Made by a program: the position numbers and the translations under genes. From contig CAZWMD010000018.1 in the NCBI GenBank assembly GCA_964634815.1, positions 1 to 64,000 of the forward strand: a stretch of 64,000 bases of DNA, given 5' to 3'. Within the stretch, counting starts at the first letter, position 1, and each line of letters opens with the position of its first letter. The DNA comes from JALZVT01 sp964634815 (GTDB taxonomy: Bacteria > Pseudomonadota > Gammaproteobacteria > Pseudomonadales > Azotimanducaceae). A model generated the notes under the pieces. That model was given only the letters and a program-made list of their open reading frames with translations. It made no database searches and was not told where the DNA came from. Positions 44,420 to 53,503 of this stretch are shown piece after piece.

Positions 44420-45331
44420 TCAATCTGTCGTCGCTCTGGCAGGAGCGATGGGTCTGGCTGGATCTGCACACCATTCACTCCAGGATCCGACGTAGAGCTT
44501 GGGTTCTGGCAGTCCAGCCACGCTCATCGCCAGGATGTTGTGGGTGGCCGTCACGCCGGAGCCGCAGTAACAGATCATCTCGGCGCTGGAGTGAGCGTCT
44601 TCCGGATCAGTAAATCGCTCGGCGAGCGCCTGGGGTTCCAGGAACAATCCGTCAGAGTTCAGGTTGCCGCTATGGGGCAGGCAGCGTGCGCCGGGGATAT
44701 GTCCTGCCACGGGGTCGATTGGCTCCATTTCACCTTTGAATCGGGGTTCGGCTCTGGCATCAATGAGTTGGGGGCTGGTGATTCCTGACTTCACCAGTGA
44801 CTCAATCTCCCCAAGCTGAGCAAGTCGAGTGAGTGACATGCGGTCCTCAAATTGGCCGCGCTGAGGTGAATCAGCGGACTCATCCAAAGTGCTCTCAAGA
44901 ACTGTGTTCGGCTGGGCTTGCCAGGCTTGGATTCCGCCATTCAAGACGGCAACCTTGGTGTGTCCCAGCCAGCGTAAGAGCCACCAGGCGCGCGCGGCAA
45001 ATGCCCCTCCGGCATCGTCGTAGGCAACCACCTGGGTGTCCGCGCTGATCCCCCAGGCAGAACATTGTTCCACGAGCTGTGCACGTGGTGGCAGGGGATG
45101 GCGGCCGCCGCCAGAGGTACCTTGCGAGTGCGCTGCTGCCGCTAATTGAGTGTCCAGGCTTGCGTACTGAGCGCCGGGAATATGGCCACTCTCCCAGGCT
45201 TCTCGGCCGACATGGGGGGCGTTAAGTTGGGTCCGGCAATCAAGTAACACCAGGGCGTTAGAAGGTGGAGCCGTAGCCTCGCTCAACAACTGTAGTTCCT
45301 GGGCTGAGATAAGTGTTCTGAAGCTATTCAA
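44420..45331 (-). CDS. sseA: Thiosulfate/3-mercaptopyruvate sulfurtransferase
   Basis: A 303-residue tandem rhodanese protein. The first rhodanese domain is catalytically silent, and the second carries the active-site loop YCGSGVTATHN. Conserved segments WESGHIPGAQY and GHIPGARCLPH occur once in each half. CGSGVTA is the mercaptopyruvate-sulfurtransferase form of the loop. Start is TTG 45331 after GAGACGG, in the AT-rich spacer after argS. Confidence 0.88.
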   Translation of the reverse strand: MNSFRTLISAQELQLLSEATAPPSNALVLLDCRTQLNAPHVGREAWESGHIPGAQYASLDTQLAAAAHSQGTSGGGRHPLPPRAQLVEQCSAWGISADTQVVAYDDAGGAFAARAWWLLRWLGHTKVAVLNGGIQAWQAQPNTVLESTLDESADSPQRGQFEDRMSLTRLAQLGEIESLVKSGITSPQLIDARAEPRFKGEMEPIDPVAGHIPGARCLPHSGNLNSDGLFLEPQALAERFTDPEDAHSSAEMICYCGSGVTATHNILAMSVAGLPEPKLYVGSWSEWCADPARPIAPARATTD

Positions 45332-45466
45332 GATGCCGTCTCTAAATATTCAATAACACATTGAAAATATTACATAAATAAAAGCTAGAAAACTTCTCGA
45401 AACAAATTCGATGGTGGGTTTGCAGGCTTGAATTCCTTCACCGCAGCTCCTGACAGCCGCTTGCGG

Positions 45467-47197
45467 CTACATACGGTCGACGGTTTCAATGCCTAAAAGG
45501 TCAAGACCGACGCCTAATGCCTCAGCGGTTTTTGCGGCCAGAGCCAGCCGTGATTCGCGCTGTTCGCCGGTTGATTTCAAGATTGGGCAAGCCTCATAGA
45601 ATGTCATGAAGCGACTCGCCAATTCATAAAGGTAGGTACACAAGTAGTGTGGCATGCCTTCTGCCACACTTTGTTCCACGGTCTCCTGCAGGCGCAAAAC
45701 ACTGGTGGCCAGCTGATGCTCCGCCGGCGCACTGAGAGCCCTGATTTGCAGATCGGCAACCGCGTCTTTGGCAACGTCACCGCGGACGAAGATACTCTGG
45801 ATGCGCGCATAGGCGTACTGCAAATATGGCGCAGTATTGCCCTCAAACGACATCATGGCCTCCCAATCGAATACGTAATCGCTGGTTCGATTTTTCGACA
45901 GATCGGCATACTTGACGGCTCCTATGCCAATAGCCTTGGCCGCCTGCTCAATGTCCTCTGCCGCGCTGAGCTGGCCCGCACTGGTGACCGCCTTGCGGCC
46001 TCGTTCACAGGCTTCATCCAGCAGATCAGAGAGCTTCACAACACCGCCCTCGCGGGTTTTGAAGGGTTTGCCATCTCGTCCGAGCATGGCACCAAAGGGA
46101 TAGTGCTCGAGGCTGACCCGTTCAGAATCAAACCCTGCCGCACGCGAAACCGCGTAGATTTGCCTGAAATGCAGCACCTGGCGTGCATCGGTGAACACCA
46201 TGACGCGATCGGCCTTTAGAGTCTTGGCTCGATGCGCGACGGCAGCCAGATCGGTGGTTGCGTACAGATAGCCACCATCAGACTTTTGCACAATTACCGG
46301 CAGGGGCTCGCCATCCTTGCCCGTGAACTCCTCAAGGAACACGCATTGAGCGCCGTCGGACTCTTGCAGCAGGCCCTGCTCTCGCAGAGCGTCGATAACG
46401 CCGGGAAGGGCATCGTTGTAAGCACTTTCGGCCATCACATCAGCGGTAGTGAGAGTGGTGCCCAGGCGCTCATAGAGAACCTGGCAGTGTTGTAGCGACA
46501 GATTAATGAAGCGCTGCCACAGGCTGCGAACCTCTGGATCGCCGGTCTGCAAGGCAACCACGGCCAACCGAGCCCGTTCGGCGAATTCGGGATCGGCGTC
46601 AAATTTGGCTTTGGCCGTCCGGTAAAACTCTTCGAGGTCTGCCAATACAGAGCTTGCAGCCTCCTGGGTATCGGCCAATTCCTGCAGATAGGTGACCAGC
46701 ATCCCGAACTGGGTTCCCCAGTCGCCAACGTGATTCTGTCGGATCACATGATGGCCCAGTGCCTCAAGCATACGTACCGTGGCATCGCCGATGATGGTGC
46801 TGCGAATATGGCCAACGTGCATTTCCTTGGCAAGATTCGGCGAGGAGTAGTCGACGACCACAGTTTGAGGCTGGGTTGAGGGGGTAACAAGTTCGCTCTT
46901 CTCGTTCAGCGCCTTGGCCAACCAGTGATCAGTAAGGGTGAGATTGAGGAAGCCGGGGCCGGCAATCTCAACTTCAGCGATTCCCTGCAGATCGAGTTTT
47001 TCAACCACGGCTGCCGCCAGTTCGCGCGGATTGGTTTTCAACCGCTTGGCGGCTCCCATGATGCCGTTGGCCTGGTAGTCCCCAAATTCTGGTTTGCCGG
47101 CGACACGAACAACGCCAGGCGCATCGACTGCCCCGGCCGCACTGAGCGCTTTGCTGACCAGCGCTTCAAGCAGGTCACGAACGTTTGCTATGGCCAT
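45467..47197 (-). CDS. argS: Arginyl-tRNA synthetase
   Basis: A 576-residue class I synthetase. The HIGH-type motif is HVGHIRSTIIGD; the KMSKS equivalent is lost, as is normal for many bacterial ArgRS, with FKTREGGVVKLSDLLDEA present. The N-terminal tRNA-binding Add-1 domain and C-terminal DALR domain (LYELASRFMTFYEACPIL) are complete. Confidence 0.96.
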   Translation of the reverse strand: MAIANVRDLLEALVSKALSAAGAVDAPGVVRVAGKPEFGDYQANGIMGAAKRLKTNPRELAAAVVEKLDLQGIAEVEIAGPGFLNLTLTDHWLAKALNEKSELVTPSTQPQTVVVDYSSPNLAKEMHVGHIRSTIIGDATVRMLEALGHHVIRQNHVGDWGTQFGMLVTYLQELADTQEAASSVLADLEEFYRTAKAKFDADPEFAERARLAVVALQTGDPEVRSLWQRFINLSLQHCQVLYERLGTTLTTADVMAESAYNDALPGVIDALREQGLLQESDGAQCVFLEEFTGKDGEPLPVIVQKSDGGYLYATTDLAAVAHRAKTLKADRVMVFTDARQVLHFRQIYAVSRAAGFDSERVSLEHYPFGAMLGRDGKPFKTREGGVVKLSDLLDEACERGRKAVTSAGQLSAAEDIEQAAKAIGIGAVKYADLSKNRTSDYVFDWEAMMSFEGNTAPYLQYAYARIQSIFVRGDVAKDAVADLQIRALSAPAEHQLATSVLRLQETVEQSVAEGMPHYLCTYLYELASRFMTFYEACPILKSTGEQRESRLALAAKTAEALGVGLDLLGIETVDRM

Positions 47198-47265
47198 GCG
47201 GCCAGTCCCTCAGAGTAATGGCTCACAGGTCGCGCCGGGTTCTCCGGGCGTGCCTGGAGCGGCGA

Positions 47266-47868
47266 CTATTCGCCAACCACGTCCTCAGCCTGCTGGCCTT
47301 TGGAATGATCAGCAACGACATAGTTGACGTCCTGTCCATCGCGTAGATTCGAGCGGCGCGATTCATCCGAGTTACGAATCGAGCGGTGATGGACAAATAT
47401 CTCTTCTCCATTCGGGCGCACTATAAAGCCAAAGCCTTTGCTGCGGTTGAACCACTTGACCGTACCGTTTTCCCTGGGACCGTCTGGAACAGCGGCTGGC
47501 GGGCTGTTAGAGCCGGCCCCGCTGTCTTTTTGGGCCGGGCGAGCCTTCGCCTCGCTGCCTTTTGCGCCGCGAGCAGGGTTGTTTGCGTTGCGCGGTTCTT
47601 TGGCGCCCCGGTTGCCCTTGCTGCGCTTTGCGCCAGCATTATTCCGTGGCTGGCTTGGTGGCGCTACCGCTGCCGGTGCGGCCAGGCCGCTGCGCAGGGC
47701 GGAAAGGCGAACATTGAACAGGGCAACGGCTGCCATACCGAGAAAGCTGAGTATGAACAGGGCCAGTGGTGCTCGATCCAGGTCATTGGAGAACACAAAA
47801 TAGTGCAGAGACGTGATGATTACGGCAGCGAGAAGCGCGCTGGCCAGAGCAGTTAGAAAGTTCTTCAT
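47266..47868 (-). CDS. Membrane-anchored cold-shock-domain protein
   Basis: A 200-residue protein starting at ATG 47868 (frame open to 47910, not used). Two N-terminal membrane helices (FLTALASALLAAVIITSLHY and LALFILSFLGMAAVALF) are followed by a roughly 65-residue low-complexity basic Ala/Lys/Asn linker. A C-terminal cold-shock domain has RNP1 KGFGFIV and RNP2 IFVHHRSI. It would bind RNA or single-stranded DNA at the inner membrane. Confidence 0.83.
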   Translation of the reverse strand: MKNFLTALASALLAAVIITSLHYFVFSNDLDRAPLALFILSFLGMAAVALFNVRLSALRSGLAAPAAVAPPSQPRNNAGAKRSKGNRGAKEPRNANNPARGAKGSEAKARPAQKDSGAGSNSPPAAVPDGPRENGTVKWFNRSKGFGFIVRPNGEEIFVHHRSIRNSDESRRSNLRDGQDVNYVVADHSKGQQAEDVVGE

Positions 47869-48013
47869 GATGGTGACAACGTAGGTGGTTGGCTGTGCAA
47901 AGCCGCGCATAATAGCAAAGGCAGACCCTCAGCTATATAGCTGGATCACCTGCGAGCCGGATGGAGCTTTCTGTTTGCTTATTAGTGGTTTGCTTTGACG
48001 GCTAGCCGATTAA

Positions 48014-48664
48014 TCAAGGCAGTCTGGACACCGCGATGATTTCGATCGGGTGTTCGGGTACTCCGGCCATGCCAGCCTGGATATTGGTATCTGACAGCTC
48101 GATTCGCTCCGCTGCATCCATGCCGGCCAGGACCTGACCGAACACGCTGTAGCCCGGCCGATCCCCAACCGGATTCAGGTGCGGGTTGTCGCGCATATTG
48201 ATGAAGAACTGGGCATCTGCTGAATCAGGGTCAGTTTGGCGAGCCATAGCGATCGTACCGCGAGTATTTTCGAGACCGTTGGAAGACTCGTTGGGCACAG
48301 TCGCTGGGGGTGTTTTGTAGTTCAGTTCTGCGTTGTAGCCACCGGTCTGCACGACAAAGTTGGCAACCACCCGGTGAAAAATCAAACCGTTGTAGAAACC
48401 CTCATCAACCAGCTTCAGAAAATTGGTAGCCGATAGCGGTGCCTTGTCAGTAAACACCTCGACGATGATGGTCCCCTTGGTGGTTTCGATCTTTACTTTT
48501 GGTCGCTTGGTTGTGGCTGTTGCTGTGTCTTTCTGCGCGTTGGTCGTCTCTGTAGCGGTGGCGGTGTCTGTGGCATACGTGGGCTCGACCAATCCCGTGC
48601 CTGCGATGACGGCTACCAAGGTGATAACGAGTGCAGTCGTAAACGCAGTCTTGGTACGGAGCAT
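48014..48664 (-). CDS. Periplasmic cyclophilin-type peptidyl-prolyl isomerase
   Basis: A 216-residue isomerase. ATG 48664 gives a signal peptide (TALVITLVAVIAGTGLVEP), then a Thr/Ala linker, then the cyclophilin core: GLIFHRVVANFVVQTGGY, MARQTDPDSADAQFFIN and YSVFGQVLAGMD. PpiA-like, assisting protein folding in the periplasm. The open frame to 48712 is not used. Confidence 0.93.
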   Translation of the reverse strand: MLRTKTAFTTALVITLVAVIAGTGLVEPTYATDTATATETTNAQKDTATATTKRPKVKIETTKGTIIVEVFTDKAPLSATNFLKLVDEGFYNGLIFHRVVANFVVQTGGYNAELNYKTPPATVPNESSNGLENTRGTIAMARQTDPDSADAQFFINMRDNPHLNPVGDRPGYSVFGQVLAGMDAAERIELSDTNIQAGMAGVPEHPIEIIAVSRLP

Positions 48665-48974
48665 GGCGGTGTGAAGGCGATGTTTCGGGGTTGGGATTGC
48701 AGGGCAGATCATGTACTTCTTTGCTCGGGCAGATGACTTAAAACTAGTAGCTAGGGTGGTTTGCGTTTTCTCTGACCATTTCGGGTCAGATCGGTTCGCG
48801 TTTTTACCAGGCTGGATATAGTAACGCGGCTGGATCGCGAGAGTGTCAACAGTGCGACGTAGATCTGCGTATTCGCAGGTTAAAGCGTAACAAACGCGTA
48901 AAATGCCCCCGCAACACCTTCGTCCTACAACACCTCAGTTCTACAACAAAGGGCCTACGAGCCGAGTCCCGGTC
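48665..48974. other. 310-bp intergenic region with hairpins
   Basis: No gene. On the minus strand it holds a consensus -35 TTGACA (plus-strand tgtcaa at 48844-48849) with a poorly spaced TACTAT about 20 bp on, a possible promoter for the cyclophilin. A 5-bp hairpin CTGCG/CGCAG lies at 48865-48878. Confidence 0.4.
48771..48790. repeat. Perfect inverted repeat TCTGACC/GGTCAGA
   Basis: A 7-bp perfect stem with the 6-bp loop ATTTCG inside the pdxJ-cyclophilin intergenic region. Either an RNA hairpin in the cyclophilin leader or a regulator site. A T-run follows 10 bp later on the plus strand only, where no gene is present. Confidence 0.4.
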
Positions 48975-49751
48975 TCAGGCAGTTGCTGCCAGCTTCTCCA
49001 GGTAAGCCTTGACCGTTTGCTCGAGACCCAGCAGCAGAGCGTCGCTGATCAGGGCATGGCCAATAGATACCTCGGCCAGGGAGCTTATTGTGCAGAACAA
49101 GGGCAGGTTTGCCTGATCGAGATCGTGCCCCGCATTCAGTCCCAGCCCAAGTTCGACACACAGCTCGGCTGCACGTGCATAGCGCTCAAGCTGATGGCGG
49201 GTGGCATTGCCGTTTTCACCCTGGTTAGCAAAGGCATCTGCGTAGGGTCCGGTGTAGAGCTCGATGCGATCTGCTCCACAGTCGGCAGCAGCACGGATTT
49301 GGTCGGGCTCTGGATCCATGAATAGAGACACGCGCGCGCCCAGGGCTTTGAATCTGCGAATACGTTTTATCAGCGCCTGATTGTTGCTGTGCAGCAGGTC
49401 GAACCCGTGATCTGAAGTGAGTTGGCCATCGCCATCCGGTACCAGAGTGCATTGGTCTGGTCGACATTCTTCAATAAGGGCATCAAATCCAGGGAAGCCA
49501 TTCTTTCGGGCCCGGGTCCCCGGGTTACCTTCAATGTTGTATTCGATGCCAGGAAACTCTCGAACCACCCGGGAAAGCTCTCGGGTGTCGTCCGCGCTGA
49601 TATGACGCTGGTCCGGGCGTGGGTGGACAGTGATGCCCTGGGCGCCCGCGGCAATGATGGTTCGGGCGGCGGCGGAGACATCCGGGTTGTCACCGCCTCG
49701 AGCATTGCGCAGCCAGGCGACCTTGTTGACGTTGACGCTCAGACTAATCAT
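48975..49751 (-). CDS. pdxJ: Pyridoxine 5'-phosphate synthase
   Basis: A 258-residue TIM-barrel enzyme joining 3-amino-2-oxopropyl phosphate and deoxyxylulose phosphate. Segments are LSVNVNKVAWLRNARGG, TVHPRPDQRHI, FMDPEPDQI, ELYTGPYA and LNAGHDLD. Overlaps YciB by 4 bp (ATGA). Supplies PLP cofactor, used by several aminotransferases in this window. Confidence 0.96.
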   Translation of the reverse strand: MISLSVNVNKVAWLRNARGGDNPDVSAAARTIIAAGAQGITVHPRPDQRHISADDTRELSRVVREFPGIEYNIEGNPGTRARKNGFPGFDALIEECRPDQCTLVPDGDGQLTSDHGFDLLHSNNQALIKRIRRFKALGARVSLFMDPEPDQIRAAADCGADRIELYTGPYADAFANQGENGNATRHQLERYARAAELCVELGLGLNAGHDLDQANLPLFCTISSLAEVSIGHALISDALLLGLEQTVKAYLEKLAATA

Positions 49752-50419
49752 GTCGTGTTTTGTTTGGACCCCTGTTCCGCTTCCGGAGGCGCGTATTCGT
49801 CCATCAAACCCGTTTTAAAGAGATAGAAGATGGTTATTGCGACCGTGATGGAGGTGATCGCCATGCCACCGACAAGTTTGTAGGTGACCCAAAAGTCGAG
49901 ACTTGAGTTGTAGGCCACCACAAGATTCAGACCGCCGGAGAAGATAAAACTGCCGATCCACAGAAAATTCACCACTCGCCAGACCTCTCTTTCGCGAGGA
50001 TCAGGCTGTAGTGCTGCTGTGCTGGGTCCAGGCTGGCTGACGGCCGGTTTTGCTTCTTGTTCGTTTTCCTGGTCTTTTTTGGCGCTTTGCTGCAGGAGGC
50101 TTTTTAGCACCAGCTCTGTGCCATAGGATTTGCCAAAAAAGTGGGTGGCGATCAAGCCGCCCGCCATAAGCCAGTTTATGATGGTGGTTTTCCACTGAAT
50201 GAACAGTTCATTCTGGAAGAACAGAGTCAGGGAGCCCATCACCATGCCTACCCAGAACGTGAGTTTGAGCTCCATGCTGAGCGGTTTTTTCAGCAGCAGA
50301 TAAAGCCCAACCTGCAGCGTAACGGCAATCATTAGCGCCGCAGTAGCCACATAGATGTCGTACGCCACGTAGGCGGCGACAAAAATTATCAGCGGCAGGA
50401 AGTTCTTCAGCTGGTCCAC
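49748..50419 (-). CDS. yciB: Inner-membrane septation protein YciB
   Basis: A 223-residue membrane protein of the YciB/IspZ intracellular-septation family: start MDQLKNFLPLIIFVAAY, then LKLTFWVGMVMGSLTL, FIQWKTTIINWLM and a terminal NFLWIGSFIFSGGLN-VVAY block. A 30-residue Gln/Lys/Pro-rich insert (about residues 113-143) is longer than usual. Start GTG 50419. Confidence 0.9.
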   Translation of the reverse strand: MDQLKNFLPLIIFVAAYVAYDIYVATAALMIAVTLQVGLYLLLKKPLSMELKLTFWVGMVMGSLTLFFQNELFIQWKTTIINWLMAGGLIATHFFGKSYGTELVLKSLLQQSAKKDQENEQEAKPAVSQPGPSTAALQPDPREREVWRVVNFLWIGSFIFSGGLNLVVAYNSSLDFWVTYKLVGGMAITSITVAITIFYLFKTGLMDEYAPPEAEQGSKQNTT

Positions 50420-50551
50420 AAACTGCTCACACCCAAGAGTTGTCTGTAATAATAGCGCAGGCGGCCTGCTACCGGGTTAACTAACCTCCAACGCCAAAAC
50501 TGGGTGCCTTTTAATGTGGCTGCTTATGGGCCTGCGGGTGGAATTAGCATA

Positions 50552-51166
50552 ATGAGTCAGTATTTTGAGGTTCATCCAACTCATCCCCAGACCAGATTGA
50601 TCCGTCAGGCCGCGGAGATCTTGCGCAGGGGTGGGGTCATTGCTTACCCAACGGACTCGACCTACGCCTTTGCCTGTCATTTGGGCGACAAGGCGGCGCT
50701 GGATCGGGTCCGGGCCCTGAGGGCGCTTGATCGGCGGCATCTATTGACGTTGATGTGCCGCGATCTGTCGGTCATTGCTACCTATGCCCGGGTTGATAAT
50801 ACCCAGTACCGTGCTCTGCGGCATCGTACCCCCGGCCCCTTTACCTTTGTTTTGCAGGCCACCCGGGAAGTGCCGAAACGGTTGCTTGCGGACCGCCGCA
50901 AAACCCTCGGCCTGCGGATTCCAGATAACCCTATTGTGCAGGCCTTGCTCGAAGAGTTGGGCGAACCGGTGTTATCCACAAGTGCGGTCCTGGCAGGGGA
51001 GCTCACACCCTTTACCAATGGCCAGGATATTCGCGAATCATTACAAAAAAAGCTGGATTTGGTCATTGACGGCGGCTCCTGCGGGATTGAACCCTCAACG
51101 GTGGTCGATTTGACCCTTAATCCGCCCGCGGTATTGCGCGAAGGGCTGGGTGATTGGGAGGCTTAG
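50552..51166 (+). CDS. yciO: YciO, Sua5/YrdC-family protein
   Basis: A 204-residue protein close to E. coli YciO. MSQYFEVHPTHPQTRLI is at the start, GGVIAYPTDSTYA, LTLMCRDLS, KTLGLRIPDNPIVQALLEELGEPVLSTSA (split: KTLGLRIPDN, GEPVLSTS), and STVVDLT follow. YrdC-type proteins make threonylcarbamoyl-AMP; YciO itself is a paralogue of unclear role. ATG 50552 preferred over the open frame to 50504. Confidence 0.9.
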   Translation: MSQYFEVHPTHPQTRLIRQAAEILRRGGVIAYPTDSTYAFACHLGDKAALDRVRALRALDRRHLLTLMCRDLSVIATYARVDNTQYRALRHRTPGPFTFVLQATREVPKRLLADRRKTLGLRIPDNPIVQALLEELGEPVLSTSAVLAGELTPFTNGQDIRESLQKKLDLVIDGGSCGIEPSTVVDLTLNPPAVLREGLGDWEA

Positions 51167-51182
51167 GCCTTATACTTGTCCG

Positions 51183-52391
51183 GTGAGTAACCCAACAAAC
51201 CAAGAAGACCCTGCAGAGACGCTTCCAACCGCGCCTGAAGCTGAGTCTGAGTCGCAGCATAAAGAGGCTGACATCGACGTCGGGCCTGTGAGCGAAGCCG
51301 GGCTGGTAACTGAAGCCAAACCAGAAGCAGAAGCGAAACCAGAAGCAGAAGCCAAACCAGAAGCAGAAGACGGGCCGGAGGATGCCTCAAGCGAGCCGAC
51401 GCNNNNNNNNNNNNNNNNNNNNNNNNNNNNNNNNNNNNNNNNNNNNNNNNNNNNNNNNNNNNNNNNNNNNNNNNNNNNNNNNNNNNNNNNNNNNNNNNNN
51501 NNTGCCTCAAGCGAGCCGACGCTTGCGGAGCTGCGGCTTACAGATGGCGCGACCATCGCTTTGGTGGCAGGTCAGGCGGTTACCGAGCTGCCCAAAGACC
51601 TCTACATTCCACCGGAAGCCCTTGAGGTGTTTCTCGAGACCTTTGAAGGGCCATTGGATCTGCTGTTGTACCTCATACGCCGGCAGAACCTCGACATTCT
51701 TGAAGTCAGCGTGTCGGAAATTACCAGCCAATACATGGGTTACATTGATTTGATGACCGCCCTGCAGCTGGAGCTTGTGGGCGAGTATCTGGTGATGGCC
51801 GCCATGCTTGCAGAGATCAAGTCACGGATGCTGTTGCCGCGGCCCGACAGTATTGTTGAGGATGAAGAAGACCCCAGAGCAGAGCTGATTCGACGGCTAC
51901 AGCAATACGAACGGTTTAAAACGGCAGCTGAGAATATTGACGCTATGCCGCGGCTGGACCGGGATATCTCCATTGCGCGCGCCGAGCGGCCAAAGCTTGT
52001 GCGTGAGAAGCCCGAACCCGATGTGGATTTACGCGAAATGCTTGTCGCCCTGGGCCAGGTGCTGCGCAAGGCTGATATGTTTAAAAAGCATGCGGTTCAA
52101 TTCGAACCGCTCACCGTGCGTGAACGAATGTCGAATGTGCTCGTTACGCTGCGTGGTTCGACAGATTTTGTCTCATTCATTTCGCTGTTCGATTACAGAG
52201 AAGGACGTAGCGGAGTGGTGGTCACCTTTTTGGCGGTGCTGGAACTCGTGCGCGAGAGCATGCTAGAAATAGTGCAAAACGAACCCTTCGCACCACTCTA
52301 CGTACGACCTGCCAGTAGCTCCCAAGAAGGTGAAGACGGTGAGGAAGAGTCCGAGTCACAACCGCCCCCGCAACAAGATTTAGCTGAGTAG
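51183..52391 (+). CDS. scpA: Segregation and condensation protein A (contains gap)
   Basis: Kleisin subunit of the SMC-ScpAB chromosome-compaction complex. The conserved core starts FLETFEGPLDLLLYLIRRQN, with EVSVSEITSQYM, and the C-terminal winged helix VVVTFLAVLELVRE. Start GTG 51183, just after yciO, gives a roughly 110-residue acidic N-terminal extension with KPEAEA repeats. A gap at 51403-51502 interrupts the extension; the frame holds across it, and the 20-bp duplication suggests no sequence is lost. ScpA is normally about 250-290 residues, so the extension is unusual. Confidence 0.9.
   Translation: MSNPTNQEDPAETLPTAPEAESESQHKEADIDVGPVSEAGLVTEAKPEAEAKPEAEAKPEAEDGPEDASSEPTXXXXXXXXXXXXXXXXXXXXXXXXXXXXXXXXXXASSEPTLAELRLTDGATIALVAGQAVTELPKDLYIPPEALEVFLETFEGPLDLLLYLIRRQNLDILEVSVSEITSQYMGYIDLMTALQLELVGEYLVMAAMLAEIKSRMLLPRPDSIVEDEEDPRAELIRRLQQYERFKTAAENIDAMPRLDRDISIARAERPKLVREKPEPDVDLREMLVALGQVLRKADMFKKHAVQFEPLTVRERMSNVLVTLRGSTDFVSFISLFDYREGRSGVVVTFLAVLELVRESMLEIVQNEPFAPLYVRPASSSQEGEDGEEESESQPPPQQDLAE
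51315..51368 (+). repeat. Three tandem 18-bp repeats in scpA
   Basis: GCCAAACCAGAAGCAGAA at 51315-51332, 51333-51350 (one change, GCG) and 51351-51368 encodes AKPEAE three times in the acidic extension. Such repeats vary in number by slippage, and they lie close to the gap that follows. Confidence 0.85.
51403..51502. other. Assembly gap (100 N) flanked by 20-bp duplication
   Basis: The 20 bp before the gap (51383-51402) equal the 20 bp after it (51503-51522). Collapsing removes 120 bp and keeps frame. Because the region is repetitive, extra repeat units could also have been lost. Confidence 0.95.
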
Positions 52392-52395
52392 TGCT

Positions 52396-53501
52396 ATGAG
52401 CCAGGATTCAAAAGACAATCATTCCGCCTCAGAAAAGGACCCGGAAGCTAAAGCACCGGCAGACGAACGGACTGAGGAAGAATCGCCGCCGACGTTGCAC
52501 GTAGTGCCTGTCGAACCGCTGGATGCGAACCATATTCGCTGTGTCCTGGAGGCTGCGCTTTTTGCCGCGGACGACGCGCTTACGCTTGACCGTTTGTTCA
52601 AGCTTTTTGTTCCCGGAGAGCTCGCCGAGGAAGGTGGTCGAACGCAGGTTCGCGAAGCACTCACGGAGCTTGCAACTGCCTGCGAAGGTCGCGGCTTTGA
52701 GCTAAAGAAAGTCGCTTCTGGTTATCGTATGCAGGTGCGGCAACCCTTTAGTCCCTGGGTATCTCGATTGTGGGAAGAGAAGCCGCCTCGCTATACCAGA
52801 GCGTTGCTTGAGACCATGGCATTGATTGCCTACAAGCAACCCGCCACGCGCGGTGACATCGAAGAAGTTCGAGGGGTTACCGTAAGTTCCAACATCATGA
52901 GAACCCTGCTTGAGCGTGGCTGGATTCGAGAGGTGGGCCAACGAGACGTACCCGGTCGGCCTTCCATGTACGGCACTACAAAGGAGTTTCTCGATTACTT
53001 TAATCTGAGCTCGCTGGATGAGTTGCCCAGTCTTCCTGAAATACGTGAGCTGGTAGAGCCGGCGGTTAACCCGGCAGAACCCGAGCCAGCACCCAGTGAT
53101 GAAGCTCGCGCAGAGAATCGTTCGGAGGCTACTAAGGCACTGCTCGCACGAGGTGCTGTGGAGCCGGATGAAGTAGAGCCGGATGAAGTAGAGCCAGGCA
53201 CTGACGAAGATACCGAAGAATTAGCTGGCGAAGCAGATACGGTGTTCGCGGAAGACGAGGTGTTGGTGGTCAACGAAGCCTCCGAAGTCACTGTGCAGAG
53301 TGAGTCAGAGCTTGGGCTCGAAGCACAAGACACGCAGACCGAAGANNNNNNNNNNNNNNNNNNNNNNNNNNNNNNNNNNNNNNNNNNNNNNNNNNNNNNN
53401 NNNNNNNNNNNNNNNNNNNNNNNNNNNNNNNNNNNNNNNNNNNNNCGCAGACCGAAGAACAACCTCCATCAGGTGTCGCCGGTGGCGGTACCGGCGATTA
53501 G
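52396..53501 (+). CDS. scpB: Segregation and condensation protein B (contains gap)
   Basis: SMC partner ScpB with two winged helices: IRCVLEAALFAADDALTLD, then TRALLETMALIAYKQPATRGDIEEVRGV (split: LETMALIAYKQPATRG) and GRPSMYGTTKEFLDYFNL. The 13 bp at 53333-53345 recur at 53446-53458. Collapsing 113 bp gives a C-terminus QTEEQPPSGVAGGGTGD and a stop at 53499-53501, immediately before rluB (330 residues). Read literally through the Ns, the frame shifts to a basic tail that is an artefact. The C-terminal third is acidic and repetitive. Confidence 0.85.
53158..53196 (+). repeat. 15-bp tandem repeats in scpB
   Basis: GTRGAGCCGGATGAA at 53158-53172 and 53173-53187 with a partial third copy to 53196, encoding VEPDE units in the acidic C-terminal region. 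Confidence 0.75.
53346..53445. other. Assembly gap (100 N) flanked by 13-bp duplication
   Basis: CGCAGACCGAAGA stands on both sides (53333-53345 and 53446-53458). Removing 113 bp restores the scpB frame to a proper stop, which supports an unmerged overlap. Confidence 0.9.
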
Positions 53502-53503
53502 AG

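Noticed and set aside
48771..48790. Hairpin considered as a pdxJ terminator
   Set aside because: About 185 bp past the pdxJ stop, with no T-tract on the minus strand.
51315..51402. Tandem repeats considered as CRISPR or mobile element
   Set aside because: 18-bp units without spacers, in frame in scpA, coding for AKPEAE.
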